64,000 nucleotides of DNA, taken from Methanolinea mesophila. GTDB lineage: Archaea > Halobacteriota > Methanomicrobia > Methanomicrobiales > Methanospirillaceae. The position numbers and the translations under genes are program-made. Positions 19,616 to 28,316 of this stretch are shown piece after piece; the stretch's first letter is position 1, and each line of letters begins with the position of its first letter. A model generated the notes under the pieces. That model was not told the origin of the DNA and ran no database searches. It saw only the letters and a program-made list of their open reading frames with translations. The DNA is taken from NCBI RefSeq assembly GCF_017873855.1, contig NZ_JAGGKR010000001.1:558001-622000 (forward strand), in the 5' to 3' direction.

Positions 19616-19954
19616 TCAGGAGATCAGGCGCTCCAACTCTTTCTGGAGCTGGGGAAGGGAGATCCTTCCGAGAGGAGTGAGAGTACCGTTGATAAGGATA
19701 AACGGTATAGGGGGGTACTGGGAGGCAATTATCTCTTTTATCCGGTCTGGCATCCCCTCGTCAAGGAGGATCAGTTTCAGCTCCACCGAGTCTCCGTATT
19801 GTTCACCTATCTCCGCTTTCAGGGTTTCAAATGCGGGGACCAGTTTGCCCGAAGGATGGCAGTCATAGAGCCCGCAGGACCTGGTATTATCGCAGGGGAA
19901 CGGGGAACACGATGAATCTTTGAGTCCCACGACTTCTACAAGGATAGCGCTCAT
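19616..19954 (-). CDS. cysteine-rich thioredoxin-fold-like protein
   Basis: A 112-residue soluble protein. The first third is rich in Cys (CSPFPC, then a further CGLYDC), and the rest has a thioredoxin-like beta-alpha rhythm: VELKLILLDEG, an ILINGTLTPLG edge strand with a Pro before it (PPIPFILING), and a final helix. The canonical CxxC is absent; the closest is C-x4-C and C-x4-C, so a metal- or cluster-binding role is as likely as disulfide exchange. It lies 73 bases downstream of the FTR-rubredoxin gene on the same strand and probably shares its transcript. Name is by resemblance only. Confidence 0.55.
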   Translation of the reverse strand: MSAILVEVVGLKDSSCSPFPCDNTRSCGLYDCHPSGKLVPAFETLKAEIGEQYGDSVELKLILLDEGMPDRIKEIIASQYPPIPFILINGTLTPLGRISLPQLQKELERLIS

Positions 19955-20027
19955 GGGTGTACTATGGTCAATCAGAGTATTTCATCGTTCAGAATCTTCC
20001 ACATCGCGGGACGGTCTAAAAAAATGT

Positions 20028-20537
20028 TCAGAGAAAACGCTCGAACCGGTCCTGCTGGACCTTACAGATCGGACATATCAGCGGGGGGGCATCCCTGGCA
20101 CAGAGATATCCGCAAACCCTGCACCGCCAGACAGGATGCGAAAGTTCTGCACTCTTTCCAGTGACGCCCGGGGAGACAAATTGGAGACGCTTATCCCTGG
20201 GTGGCCGCCGCTCAGGTATTGAACCGACCTTCTGATCCCCGGAAATCACCTTTCCGGATACGTAGAGCGCGCAATAACATGCCCCGTATGCGTTGAGATC
20301 CGGGTCCCTGTAGTCGCACGGACAGATGATATCAAGGTCTTCGTTCCGCGTTCCGCCCGCCAGCCTGCAGGGGCATGCGGGGTAACCATATCTCCGCATA
20401 TTGATTATCAGACCCCTGACCAGGTTTCCGGTAAATTCCCGGTCCGGGTTAAGATGGTAGCCACCGTCCTCCGCCTCACGGTTCAGGCGCCGGTACTCTG
20501 TCTCGATCTCCTGGGCGGTTGGCTCCTGGATGTTCAT
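20028..20537 (-). CDS. ferredoxin:disulfide reductase (FTR catalytic domain fused to rubredoxin)
   Basis: Fusion of 169 residues. Residues 1-95 match the catalytic beta subunit of ferredoxin:thioredoxin reductase, with the Cys pairs C55-P-C57, C72-P-C74 and C87-Y-C89 that hold the [4Fe-4S] cluster and the active disulfide. The spacings (14 and 12 residues) differ from the plant enzyme. Residues 136-169 form a short rubredoxin-like knuckle with C139-x2-C142 and C155-x2-C158. This two-domain form is known from Methanosarcina and other anaerobes as ferredoxin:disulfide reductase, passing electrons from ferredoxin to thioredoxin- or glutaredoxin-like partners. Its start overlaps the stop of the glutaredoxin-like gene (ATGA), so the pair is cotranslated. 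Confidence 0.88.
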   Translation of the reverse strand: MNIQEPTAQEIETEYRRLNREAEDGGYHLNPDREFTGNLVRGLIINMRRYGYPACPCRLAGGTRNEDLDIICPCDYRDPDLNAYGACYCALYVSGKVISGDQKVGSIPERRPPRDKRLQFVSPGVTGKSAELSHPVWRCRVCGYLCARDAPPLICPICKVQQDRFERFL

Positions 20538-20812
20538 CCCAGTTCACTCCGGATCTCATCTTCACGGAACCCGATGATGACCCTCCGGTCGTCGATCACC
20601 AGGGTGGGAAACGACCCATGGGGATTGTACCGCTGCATCTCGTTGAAAGCCTCCTCCCTTTCATCGAGTGGCAGGAGGTCGACGAACACGAAAGAATATT
20701 CAACCCCGAGCGTATTCAGCAGCTCTTTGGTCTTTCCACACCATCCGCAGGTACTCAATGCATAGAGGACGATCTTTCCTTTATTCCTTCCCGGAATGTG
20801 TTCCATCTTCAT
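20534..20812 (-). CDS. glutaredoxin-like protein
   Basis: A 92-residue thioredoxin-fold protein with active site Cys22-G-W-Cys25 ([13 protein letters not shown]), the cis-proline region [10 protein letters not shown] and the family end [15 protein letters not shown]. It is the likely redox partner of the FTR-rubredoxin protein encoded immediately downstream with a four-base overlap. The gene is divergent from the acetyl-CoA synthase operon, with about 220 bases between starts. Methanogens generally lack glutathione, so a thiol partner such as coenzyme M or B, or protein disulfides, is more likely than GSH. Confidence 0.85.
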   Translation of the reverse strand: MKMEHIPGRNKGKIVLYALSTCGWCGKTKELLNTLGVEYSFVFVDLLPLDEREEAFNEMQRYNPHGSFPTLVIDDRRVIIGFREDEIRSELG

Positions 20813-20904
20813 CTCTGAGATCTCCGGTCAATCAACGATATGATAGGAGAGCGGAGTATTAAAGGTATCAGGCATAATGCCGGAAACCGTCAAGGATTTC
20901 TTTC

Positions 20905-20914
20905 GAATATTTTA
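20905..20914 (+). promoter_or_regulatory. putative TATA box of the acetyl-CoA synthase operon
   Basis: GAATATTTTA is the most A/T-rich element in the 224-base gap between the divergent glutaredoxin-like and acsB genes. Transcription from about 20940 would leave a leader near 95 bases before ATG 21037. Judged by eye. Confidence 0.3.
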
Positions 20915-21036
20915 GGTTATTTTGAGGTGTTCCTGCCGGGTGATCGTGTATCCGGTTGACATTTCCGTCATCCCCGGGGCACCATGCAAAACCCTTTTCG
21001 GGCAGCGGTGGAGATAGGAATACAGGTCAGGTAGCC

Positions 21037-23067
21037 ATGAAGGATGTACAAGATGCCGTTATAAGGGGAAACGAACTGATCGGGGAGAAAATTTCCCGTT
21101 TGCAGGGTGATTTTTTTTACGAGGAGACTGCCTACCACCTGCCGGTGTCCTATGCCCTCACGGGGAGACCCGTCCATTCAGCCGCAGAGGGAAAAGAGGT
21201 ATACAGGGCGGCCGGCGGGAGCTCCCTGGTCGGGACAGAGCTCCTGATCGCATCCGGGGAGGTGCCTCGCCCGGGACCGGAGGAGCCCTACACCGGGTTC
21301 ATTCCCGATGCCGTGCTCAGGAAACTGGGGTACTCGCTGGTCGACGGGTCCATCCTTGGTCTCGCACTGGTTATCGGTTCCCCTGAAACGGGAGATGAAG
21401 CGGCCGGAATTTGTCGTGAACTCCAGGAGAAACTCATGCTCACCTTCCTGGCGGGAAAGGTGGTCCCCTCCCTCGTTGGAAAAGGGGTGAAGGTAGGCAC
21501 CGATTTCCGGCTCGTCCCGCTCGGTCCCGAACCCCTGCAGGCCGTGCACTTCGTGGATATTATCGCCAGGGTCGCCATGATGTTCGGGGGGGTGGCTCCC
21601 GGTGATGCGGACCGTTTGGTCGCCTACGCAAAGGAGCGGGCAAAAGCCTTCGTAATAGTGTTTCCAGGGCTCTCCGATGAGGAGATCGCGTTCGTCGATG
21701 CATTGAAGGCACTCTCGATCCCCCTGATTACCCCCGCGGACTACCAGGGAGAGGGCTGGATAACGGCCCCGCTCGACGACCTTGTCGGCCGCGGGATGGA
21801 GGAGAAGGGGATCAAAGTCAACGTAACCGCGATTCCCATTCCTATGGGGTGTTCACCTGCCTTTGAGGGGAAGAGCATCAGGAAAGAGGAAATGTACGTG
21901 GAGTTCGGCGGGGGGAGGTCCCCGGCATTCGAACTGCTCCGCGAAAAACCCGCAGATGAGGTCACGGACGGGAAAGTGCAGGTGATCGGGCCGGAGATAG
22001 AGGATATGCAACAGGGATCCGCGATGCCTCTCGCGATCCTGGTGGACGTATCCGGGAGATCGATAAAAAAAGAGTACGAACCTGTGCTGGAACGAAGGAT
22101 CCATAACTTCATCAATTACGGGGAAGGCTCCTGGCACGTAGCCCAGCGGGACCTCATCTGGGTCAGGCTGTCTGCCGAGGCGGTGAAGAAAGGAGTGCGG
22201 ATCCGCCATCTCGGGGACCTTCTCGCGGCAAAATTCAGGATGGACTTTCCCGATCTCCTCGATGCGGTGCAGGTGACCCTGATCACCGATGAGAAAAAAG
22301 TGAGAGAAGCCCAAAAAGAGGCCGAACGGGTCTACGAAGAAAGGGATCAGCGTATCCGCGGGATGAAGGACAAGGACGTGGATACTTTTTATTCCTGCAC
22401 GCTCTGCCAGACCTTCGCTCCCAACCACGTATGTATCATCACCCCTGAAAGACCCGCGCTCTGCGGAGCGATCAGCTGGCTCGACGGGAGAATCGCCTAC
22501 GAGATCGCCCCTGCGGGGGCGAACCAGCCGGTAAAAAAGGGCGCGGTGATCGATACCCTCCGGGGGGAGTACGAAGGAGTGAACCGGTTCGTCAAAAAGG
22601 CCTCGCACGGCGAAGTCGACCGCTGTTCCCTGTACGGGGTAATGGAGTACCCCATGACCTGCTGCGGCTGCTTCGAATGTATCGTCCTCATGCTGCCCGA
22701 AGTGAACGGTTTTATGGTGGTGAACCGGGAGTGGAAGGGGGTCACCCCCTCGGGGATGACCTTTTCGACCCTGGCCGGGACGATCGGCGGGGGAGCCCAG
22801 ACCCCCGGATTTGCGGGGATTTCGAAGAACTACATCCTGAGCGAGAAATTTCTCCAGGCGGAAGGAGGAATTGCCCGCCTGGTCTGGATGCCCTCCCTGT
22901 TGCGGGAAGAACTTGGCCCCCGACTGAAAGAAGAGTTTGTAAAGAGAGGGCTTGACGGCCTTTTCGAAAAGATCGCCGATGAAACTACGGCTCCGACCAT
23001 AGAAGACCTTACCGTGTTCCTGATCAGGGTGAAACATCCGGCGCTCGATATGCACCCGCTTATCTGA
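21037..23067 (+). CDS. acsB: bacterial-type acetyl-CoA synthase (AcsB, CODH/ACS alpha subunit)
   Basis: Nickel enzyme that joins a methyl group from the corrinoid protein, CO and CoA to acetyl-CoA, or runs in reverse. With ATG 21037 it has 676 residues. The A-cluster ligands are visible: Cys454, Cys457, Cys466 and Cys476 (YSCTLCQTF, NHVCII, ALCGAISW) for the [4Fe-4S] part, and C543-G-C545 for the distal nickel, with Cys457 as the bridging residue. Archaeal CdhC is about 470 residues; this protein keeps the bacterial N-terminal domain that in Moorella touches the CODH tunnel (AYHLPV, YTGFIPDAVLRKLG, AMMFGGVAPG) and is shorter than the Moorella enzyme by about 50 residues, mainly at the N terminus. 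It is the first of six closely packed genes. Confidence 0.95.
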   Translation: MKDVQDAVIRGNELIGEKISRLQGDFFYEETAYHLPVSYALTGRPVHSAAEGKEVYRAAGGSSLVGTELLIASGEVPRPGPEEPYTGFIPDAVLRKLGYSLVDGSILGLALVIGSPETGDEAAGICRELQEKLMLTFLAGKVVPSLVGKGVKVGTDFRLVPLGPEPLQAVHFVDIIARVAMMFGGVAPGDADRLVAYAKERAKAFVIVFPGLSDEEIAFVDALKALSIPLITPADYQGEGWITAPLDDLVGRGMEEKGIKVNVTAIPIPMGCSPAFEGKSIRKEEMYVEFGGGRSPAFELLREKPADEVTDGKVQVIGPEIEDMQQGSAMPLAILVDVSGRSIKKEYEPVLERRIHNFINYGEGSWHVAQRDLIWVRLSAEAVKKGVRIRHLGDLLAAKFRMDFPDLLDAVQVTLITDEKKVREAQKEAERVYEERDQRIRGMKDKDVDTFYSCTLCQTFAPNHVCIITPERPALCGAISWLDGRIAYEIAPAGANQPVKKGAVIDTLRGEYEGVNRFVKKASHGEVDRCSLYGVMEYPMTCCGCFECIVLMLPEVNGFMVVNREWKGVTPSGMTFSTLAGTIGGGAQTPGFAGISKNYILSEKFLQAEGGIARLVWMPSLLREELGPRLKEEFVKRGLDGLFEKIADETTAPTIEDLTVFLIRVKHPALDMHPLI

Positions 23068-23074
23068 GGTTATC

Positions 23075-24037
23075 ATGACGTTACCATCTTTATTCGAATG
23101 GAACGGGAGACTGAACACCGTCACCATCGGGGCGACCAGGGAAGAGGGGGGGACACGGTCGGTCCGGTACACCATCGGCGGAGACGATGACCTCCCGTTC
23201 TTTTCCGGTACCGCCGGCGGCAGCAGACCCCTGGTGGCATTCGAGATCTGCGACGACCCCGAACTGTGGTCCCCGATCGTCCGGGCCGACGAAGGCGATG
23301 TGATGCACGATACGGGAGAATGGGCCCGGCACGTGGAAAAAGACCATCGGCCGGACCTGATCCGGCTTTATCTGAACAGCACGAGGAGAAGGGGATTTTC
23401 GGATTTTTCCGGGATCCGTCGCACTGTCGAAGCGGTGCTGCAGGCGACCGGGCTCCCCCTTATCATAGAGGGAAGTATCGACCCTGCCATAGACAGCGAC
23501 GTGTTCCAGCGGTGCGGCGAGGCCGCAGAAGGGGAGCGGGTCCTCCTGGGGACCGCGGAGGCGGGTCGCTACCGAAGTATTGCCGCTGCCGCAATGGCCT
23601 ACCACCATCCGCTGATCGCCCAGTCCCCCATCGATATCAACCTCGCCAAACAGCTAAACATCCTGCTCAGGGAGATCGGGGTTCCCCCGGACCGGGTCGT
23701 GATCGACCCCTATACCGGCGCACTCGGGTACGGGTTCGAGTATTCCTATTCGGTCATGGAGCGGATACGCTTCGCCGCACTCAAGGGCGATGGAGATCTT
23801 GCGATGCCGATGATCAGTGCCCCGGTCGATACCCTGAACGTCAGGGAAGTCCGTGAGACTCCGCACGGGGAACAGGGTCAGGCTGCGATAAAGTGGGAAT
23901 ACTGTTCTGCACTGTCAGCAGCGGTTGCAGGAGCGGCCATCGTATGCGTCCGGCACCCCGGGTCGGTCCCCCTGGTAAAAGATTCACTGGCAGGTCTCAC
24001 CGGAAGCACGGTTACAAGACGCCCGGAGGCGCAATAA
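23075..24037 (+). CDS. acsD: corrinoid iron-sulfur protein small (delta) subunit
   Basis: TIM-barrel small subunit of the corrinoid iron-sulfur protein that carries the methyl group to acetyl-CoA synthase. The 320 residues include VAFEICDDPE, RTVEAVLQATGLPLIIEGS, SPIDINLAKQLNILLREIG, the strongly conserved DPYTGALGYGFEYSYSVMERIR and the end with VRHPGSVPLVK. The length corresponds to bacterial AcsD rather than the longer archaeal CdhD. It starts seven bases after acsB and ends two bases before acsC. Together with AcsC it forms the heterodimer that cradles the cobamide. Confidence 0.94.
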   Translation: MTLPSLFEWNGRLNTVTIGATREEGGTRSVRYTIGGDDDLPFFSGTAGGSRPLVAFEICDDPELWSPIVRADEGDVMHDTGEWARHVEKDHRPDLIRLYLNSTRRRGFSDFSGIRRTVEAVLQATGLPLIIEGSIDPAIDSDVFQRCGEAAEGERVLLGTAEAGRYRSIAAAAMAYHHPLIAQSPIDINLAKQLNILLREIGVPPDRVVIDPYTGALGYGFEYSYSVMERIRFAALKGDGDLAMPMISAPVDTLNVREVRETPHGEQGQAAIKWEYCSALSAAVAGAAIVCVRHPGSVPLVKDSLAGLTGSTVTRRPEAQ

Positions 24038-24039
24038 TC

Positions 24040-25383
24040 ATGGCATTAAAAGCCCTGGATATCTACAAGCTTCTCCCGAAGAAGAACTGCAAGGAGTGCG
24101 GGGATCCGACATGCCTCACATTCGCCATGAAACTTGCCAGCGGGAAAGGAGAACTCGAAAAATGCCCGTACCTCGATGAGAACGCACGAAGGGTGCTCGG
24201 GGCATCCACCAGGCCGCCCGTTCAGAAAGTAAAAATCGGCGTGGGTGAACGTTCGTTCACGGTCGGTGAAGAGTTCGTTCTTTTCCGTCATGAAAAGACC
24301 TTTTATCATCAACCCGGGTTTATGCTCGGAGTTACCGACACCATGGAGCCTGAAGAGATCATGCAGAGAGTGATCGAGGTCAGGGACGGGGTCATGGTCA
24401 GGGTGGGGATGGACCTCCGCCTCGACGGGGTGGCGATCCGGAACGTGAGCAGGGACCCGGGGAGGTTTGCCGACGCGGTTTCCGCCGTGGAATCTGTTGC
24501 CGATCTGCCCGAAGTTCTTATCTCGGAGAATCCCGCGGCTCTCGAGGCGGGTCTCGCGATCTGCGGGCATTACAGACCCCTTATACACGCGGCGGACCAC
24601 CGGAACTACAGGGAGTTCTCTGCCCTCGCAAAGAAGTACGGGGCAGGCCTGATCCTGAGAGCTCCTTCCCTCGAAGCCATGTCCGAACTTTCGACGCTCT
24701 GCACCGGGGAAGGCGTACATTCCCTTCTCTTCGACCTCTCCCCGGGTTCGCTTTCGGAATACCTCCGTTCCGCCACCCTTGCCCGGCAGTACGCGATCGC
24801 CAGGGCCCCGCCCCCCCTTGGGTACCCGATTTACTGCGACACTACCGCCTTCGGGGATCCCGAGGCTGCACTGGTTCTCGCGGTCCTGAAATACGGTTCG
24901 GTTATCGTTACGGACCATCTTTCCGCCCCGGCTAAGCGTGCACTGCTGACGCTTCGCCAGAACATTTATACGGACCCCCAAAAACCGATTCAGATCACCC
25001 CGGGACTGTATCGCGTGGGAAACCCGGCCAAGGACGCTCCTGTGCTCCTTACCGTCAATTTCTCCCTTACCTACTTCACCCTCCAGGGCTACCTCGAGGC
25101 AGCCCGTGTCCCCTGTTTCATGCTGGTCGCAGACACGGAGGGCATGTCGGTGCTCACCTCCGTTGCGGCCGGAAAACTGAACGAGACACTGGTGAAGGAC
25201 TCCCTGGCAAGGTTCGGAGTTGACGCCGAGGTCTCCCACAGGACCCTGATCATACCGGGATACGCGGCACCCCTCTCTGGCAGGATAGAAGAGGAGACCG
25301 GGTGGAAGGTCCTGGTCGGCCCGAGAGATGCCGCAGAGATTGCCGAATTCCTGGAGAAGGAGTGGAAACCCACCCATGCCTGA
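24040..25383 (+). CDS. acsC: corrinoid iron-sulfur protein large (gamma) subunit
   Basis: Large subunit of the corrinoid iron-sulfur protein, 447 residues from ATG 24040. The N-terminal [4Fe-4S] domain has Cys17, Cys20, Cys25 and Cys42 (NCKECGDPTCL, then KCPYL); the middle is a TIM barrel, and the C-terminal part (from about 325, TVNFSLTYFTLQGYLEA) is the cobamide-binding Rossmann domain. It accepts a methyl group on cobalt and delivers it to AcsB. The start lies two bases after acsD, and its last eight bases overlap acsV, which suggests coupled translation. No AcsE methyltransferase gene lies beside it, unlike in acetogen clusters. Confidence 0.94.
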   Translation: MALKALDIYKLLPKKNCKECGDPTCLTFAMKLASGKGELEKCPYLDENARRVLGASTRPPVQKVKIGVGERSFTVGEEFVLFRHEKTFYHQPGFMLGVTDTMEPEEIMQRVIEVRDGVMVRVGMDLRLDGVAIRNVSRDPGRFADAVSAVESVADLPEVLISENPAALEAGLAICGHYRPLIHAADHRNYREFSALAKKYGAGLILRAPSLEAMSELSTLCTGEGVHSLLFDLSPGSLSEYLRSATLARQYAIARAPPPLGYPIYCDTTAFGDPEAALVLAVLKYGSVIVTDHLSAPAKRALLTLRQNIYTDPQKPIQITPGLYRVGNPAKDAPVLLTVNFSLTYFTLQGYLEAARVPCFMLVADTEGMSVLTSVAAGKLNETLVKDSLARFGVDAEVSHRTLIIPGYAAPLSGRIEEETGWKVLVGPRDAAEIAEFLEKEWKPTHA

Positions 25384-27277
25384 TGTCACGTTCCTGCCGA
25401 GTTTCCGGAAAACCACGGTCCCCCCCGGAGGCAGTCTCCTGGAGGCGGCGCAGAAAGCAGGAATCCACATGAACGTGGTGTGTGGCGGGCAGGGCAAATG
25501 CGGCAAGTGTGTCGTGTACGTAAAGAGCGGCAGGGTGGAGTTCGACAGGGAGAAGTTCGGGAGGTTTTTCTCGGGGAAGGAGCTGGACGAGGGCGGATGC
25601 CTCGCATGCCAGACCCGGGTGCTGGACGATGTACAGGTCCTGATTCCCGAAAGCTCGCTCATCCAGGAGCAACAGATCCTGATCGATACCAGGGGGCTGA
25701 CCACCGGGTTCTCCCCCTCGGTCTGGAAGTACTACGTGAGTCTCTCCCCACCCACCCTCGAGGACCCGTCTCCCGACCTCACCAGGCTCCTCTGGGGGAT
25801 CGAGAAACAGGGCGGCCCGAAGGAAGGGAAGATCTACGTGCCCCTCGAAGTAATCCGCCGTATTCCCCGGGCTTTACGGGACAGCGGGTGGAAAGTGACC
25901 GGGACCGTCGCGCTCGTTCCGGGCGGCTACCGCCTGATCGACGTGGAGAAGGGTGACTCCAGCCAGAGACTCTATGGCGCAGCGGTGGACCTGGGCACCA
26001 CCACGGTGGTGGTCTTCCTCCGGAACCTTGCGGGGGGGGAGGTTGCGGGGGTGGCATCCAATTACAACCTCCAGATCAGTTGCGGCGAGGATATCCTCTC
26101 CCGGGTAAATTACGCCCGGAAAAACGGGCTTGAAAAACTTCAGGCCCTCGCGGCGGAGAGCATCAATACCACCATTACCGACGCCGCAAACAATGCAGGC
26201 ATCGACCGGGAGGATATCTACGAGGTGGTGGTTGCGGGAAATACCATCATGACCCATATCCTGATGGGGATCGACCCGGCATACATGATCGAGGAGCCAT
26301 ACGTCCCTGTCGTCCGGAGGTACCTCACCTCTGCAGCGAGCAGGGCAGGGCTCGAAGTCGAGGAAAACGCCGGCCTGTTTGTATTCCCCGCAGTCAGTGA
26401 TTTCATCGGGGGTGATATCGTCGCCGATATCCTCGCGTCCGGTATGGCGGAACAGGACGAGGTTTCGCTGATGATCGACATCGGGACGAACTTCGAGGTG
26501 GTGCTCGGAAACAGGGACTGGATGTTCTCATGCGCGGGAGCGGCAGGACCGGCCCTCGAAGGAGGGGAGGTACTCTTCGGCATGAGGGCGAACCCCGGGG
26601 CGATAGAGCAGATCTCTCTCGACCTGACCGACCTTACGCCGGCGTATCGCACGATCAACCACCGGAAACCGAAGGGGATCTGCGGATCGGGGCTGATCGA
26701 TCTCCTCGCAGAATTGTTGCGGGCCTGTGTCATCGACCGCACCGGGAGGATCAACACCGATATCCCCCACCCGAGGATTCGTCTGGGCCCTCATTTTCCG
26801 GAGTTCGTGGTTGCCTGGAAGGAAGAGACCGATATCGGCAAGGATATCGTGATCACCGAGAACGACATCAAGAACCTGATCATGAGCAAGGCCTCGATCC
26901 TTGCCGCATGCAGCACGCTCATGAACCAGGCGGGAATCACCCGGCACGAGATCGCCCATATCTACTTCTCCGGGGCATTCGGGAACTACATCAACAAAGA
27001 GAATGCGGTCATCATCGGGCTCATCCCGGAAGTAGCGAGGGAACGGATCGAGAACATCGGCAACGGGGCGATCGAGGGTGCCAACATCGCCCTGGTGAAC
27101 CGTAAAAAAAGGAAGTTGCTCGACGAGATCGCAAGGAAGATCGCGTACATCGAGCTCAATGCCGAGCCGTCCTTCATGGACGAATACACCAGCAGTACGT
27201 TCCTTCCCCATACAGATCTCTCCACCTTCCCCCTGGTCGAGAAGATCCTCAACGAGTGCCGTGTCAGGAGGAGCTAG
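25376..27277 (+). CDS. acsV: corrinoid protein reductive activator (AcsV/RACo, 2Fe-2S plus ASKHA ATPase)
   Basis: Reactivator that uses ATP and an electron from a [2Fe-2S] cluster to return inactive Co(II) in the corrinoid protein to Co(I). The 633-residue protein starts with a plant-type ferredoxin domain: Cys36, Cys42, Cys45 and Cys75 (VVCGGQGKCGKC, GGCLAC). A linker region follows, then an ASKHA ATPase domain from about 215 with two phosphate loops, GAAVDLGTTTVVVF and LMIDIGTNFEVVLG, and the end part with KGICGSGLIDLLAELL and the conserved IYFSGAFGNYI. The start overlaps acsC by eight bases. Domain order is that of Moorella Orf7 and Carboxydothermus RACo. Confidence 0.93.
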   Translation: MPDVTFLPSFRKTTVPPGGSLLEAAQKAGIHMNVVCGGQGKCGKCVVYVKSGRVEFDREKFGRFFSGKELDEGGCLACQTRVLDDVQVLIPESSLIQEQQILIDTRGLTTGFSPSVWKYYVSLSPPTLEDPSPDLTRLLWGIEKQGGPKEGKIYVPLEVIRRIPRALRDSGWKVTGTVALVPGGYRLIDVEKGDSSQRLYGAAVDLGTTTVVVFLRNLAGGEVAGVASNYNLQISCGEDILSRVNYARKNGLEKLQALAAESINTTITDAANNAGIDREDIYEVVVAGNTIMTHILMGIDPAYMIEEPYVPVVRRYLTSAASRAGLEVEENAGLFVFPAVSDFIGGDIVADILASGMAEQDEVSLMIDIGTNFEVVLGNRDWMFSCAGAAGPALEGGEVLFGMRANPGAIEQISLDLTDLTPAYRTINHRKPKGICGSGLIDLLAELLRACVIDRTGRINTDIPHPRIRLGPHFPEFVVAWKEETDIGKDIVITENDIKNLIMSKASILAACSTLMNQAGITRHEIAHIYFSGAFGNYINKENAVIIGLIPEVARERIENIGNGAIEGANIALVNRKKRKLLDEIARKIAYIELNAEPSFMDEYTSSTFLPHTDLSTFPLVEKILNECRVRRS

Positions 27278-27278
27278 C

Positions 27279-28316
27279 ATGTCGGCACCAATCCCCCCAA
27301 CCGACAGTCTTGCCACGGGAGTGGGTGCACTCCCGCATCTCGACCCCGGTGTCGCCTGCGAGACGGTCCTCTCGATCTACCCTGAAATCCCCTATATCCC
27401 CACGCTTCCGAAACGGGGCATCCGGGAGAGTATCGTCTTTGCAGATTCGGCCCGTCTTCCGGGCGGAGCCATCCGCGAGGGCCGGCTGACGATCGATACC
27501 GCCCGGGACATCCCCGCAGAGATGGAACGGATTTACCTGGACTTCGTGGAGGGCAACCTTGACCCCTACATTCCGACAAAGGAGTTTGCATCGGCATTCA
27601 TCGAGATGCTCGGCCGGGATGTCTCCGGGTGCAGGATACTCAAGTGCCAGGTGACCGGCCCGGTCACCTTCGGGATGCAGGTGGTCGATCGGGACAGGAG
27701 GCCGTTATACTATGACGAACAGTATGCCGACGTGATTTCAAAGATGATCGCGCTCCGGGCGGCAGCGTGCGAATCCGCCATGGCCGGGATACGAGGGGTT
27801 TCCCGCACGCTCGTTGTGGTCAACGAGCCGTACTTTGCCGCGCTCGGGTCTTCCGTCGTGCCCGTCGACAGGGAGATGGTGCGATCGGGCTGGCATGATA
27901 TCGCGTCGAGTGTCCGCGACGGTCTCGGGATCCATTGTTGTGCAAATACCGACTGGGAGTTCGTCCTCTCTCTCCGGCCTTCCCTGCTTTCCTTCGATGC
28001 GTATACCATGGCCGGAGAGTTCATGCTCTATGGCGGTGCGGTGGCAGAATACCTCGAAGCCGGCGGTGTGATCGGGTGGGGGATCGTCCCGGCGGAATAT
28101 GCGGTGTTCACCGGGGTCGACCGCGAGGATCTCTACACTACGTACATGGATATCCGGAAGAGAATGTGCGAGCTCGTGGATCCCTCGCTCTTCGATGCGG
28201 GATCGCTTATCACCCCCACCTGCGGTATTCAGTTCGGTACACCCGAAGGCGCCGGAGAGATCATGAAGACCTCGGCATGGCTCTCCCGGAAGGTTCGCGG
28301 GGAGACAGGCTCATGA
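27279..28316 (+). CDS. folate-independent core methionine synthase (MesB/core-MetE-like)
   Basis: A 345-residue protein of the UROD/MetE-C superfamily, about half the length of canonical MetE and without its N-terminal folate-binding half. The zinc-binding set of MetE is recognisable as His219-x-Cys221 (GIHCCANTD) and Cys315 (PTCGIQFG); Asp240 may stand where MetE has Glu. The N-terminal part has GVGALPHLDPGVACE and IPYIPTLPKRG. Related short enzymes (core-MetE of Dehalococcoides, MesB) take methyl groups from methyl-cobamide or the corrinoid iron-sulfur protein and make methionine. It starts one base after acsV, and its stop overlaps the next gene. A methylcobamide:coenzyme M methyltransferase is the main alternative. 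Confidence 0.78.
   Translation: MSAPIPPTDSLATGVGALPHLDPGVACETVLSIYPEIPYIPTLPKRGIRESIVFADSARLPGGAIREGRLTIDTARDIPAEMERIYLDFVEGNLDPYIPTKEFASAFIEMLGRDVSGCRILKCQVTGPVTFGMQVVDRDRRPLYYDEQYADVISKMIALRAAACESAMAGIRGVSRTLVVVNEPYFAALGSSVVPVDREMVRSGWHDIASSVRDGLGIHCCANTDWEFVLSLRPSLLSFDAYTMAGEFMLYGGAVAEYLEAGGVIGWGIVPAEYAVFTGVDREDLYTTYMDIRKRMCELVDPSLFDAGSLITPTCGIQFGTPEGAGEIMKTSAWLSRKVRGETGS

Noticed and set aside
20956-21036. N-terminal extension of acsB from TTG 20956
   Set aside because: The extra residues do not match AcsB; ATG 21037 has a suitable ribosome-binding site.
27279-28316. Uroporphyrinogen decarboxylase
   Set aside because: The HxC and distal Cys zinc ligands of the MetE group are present and the location in a corrinoid operon points to methyl transfer.
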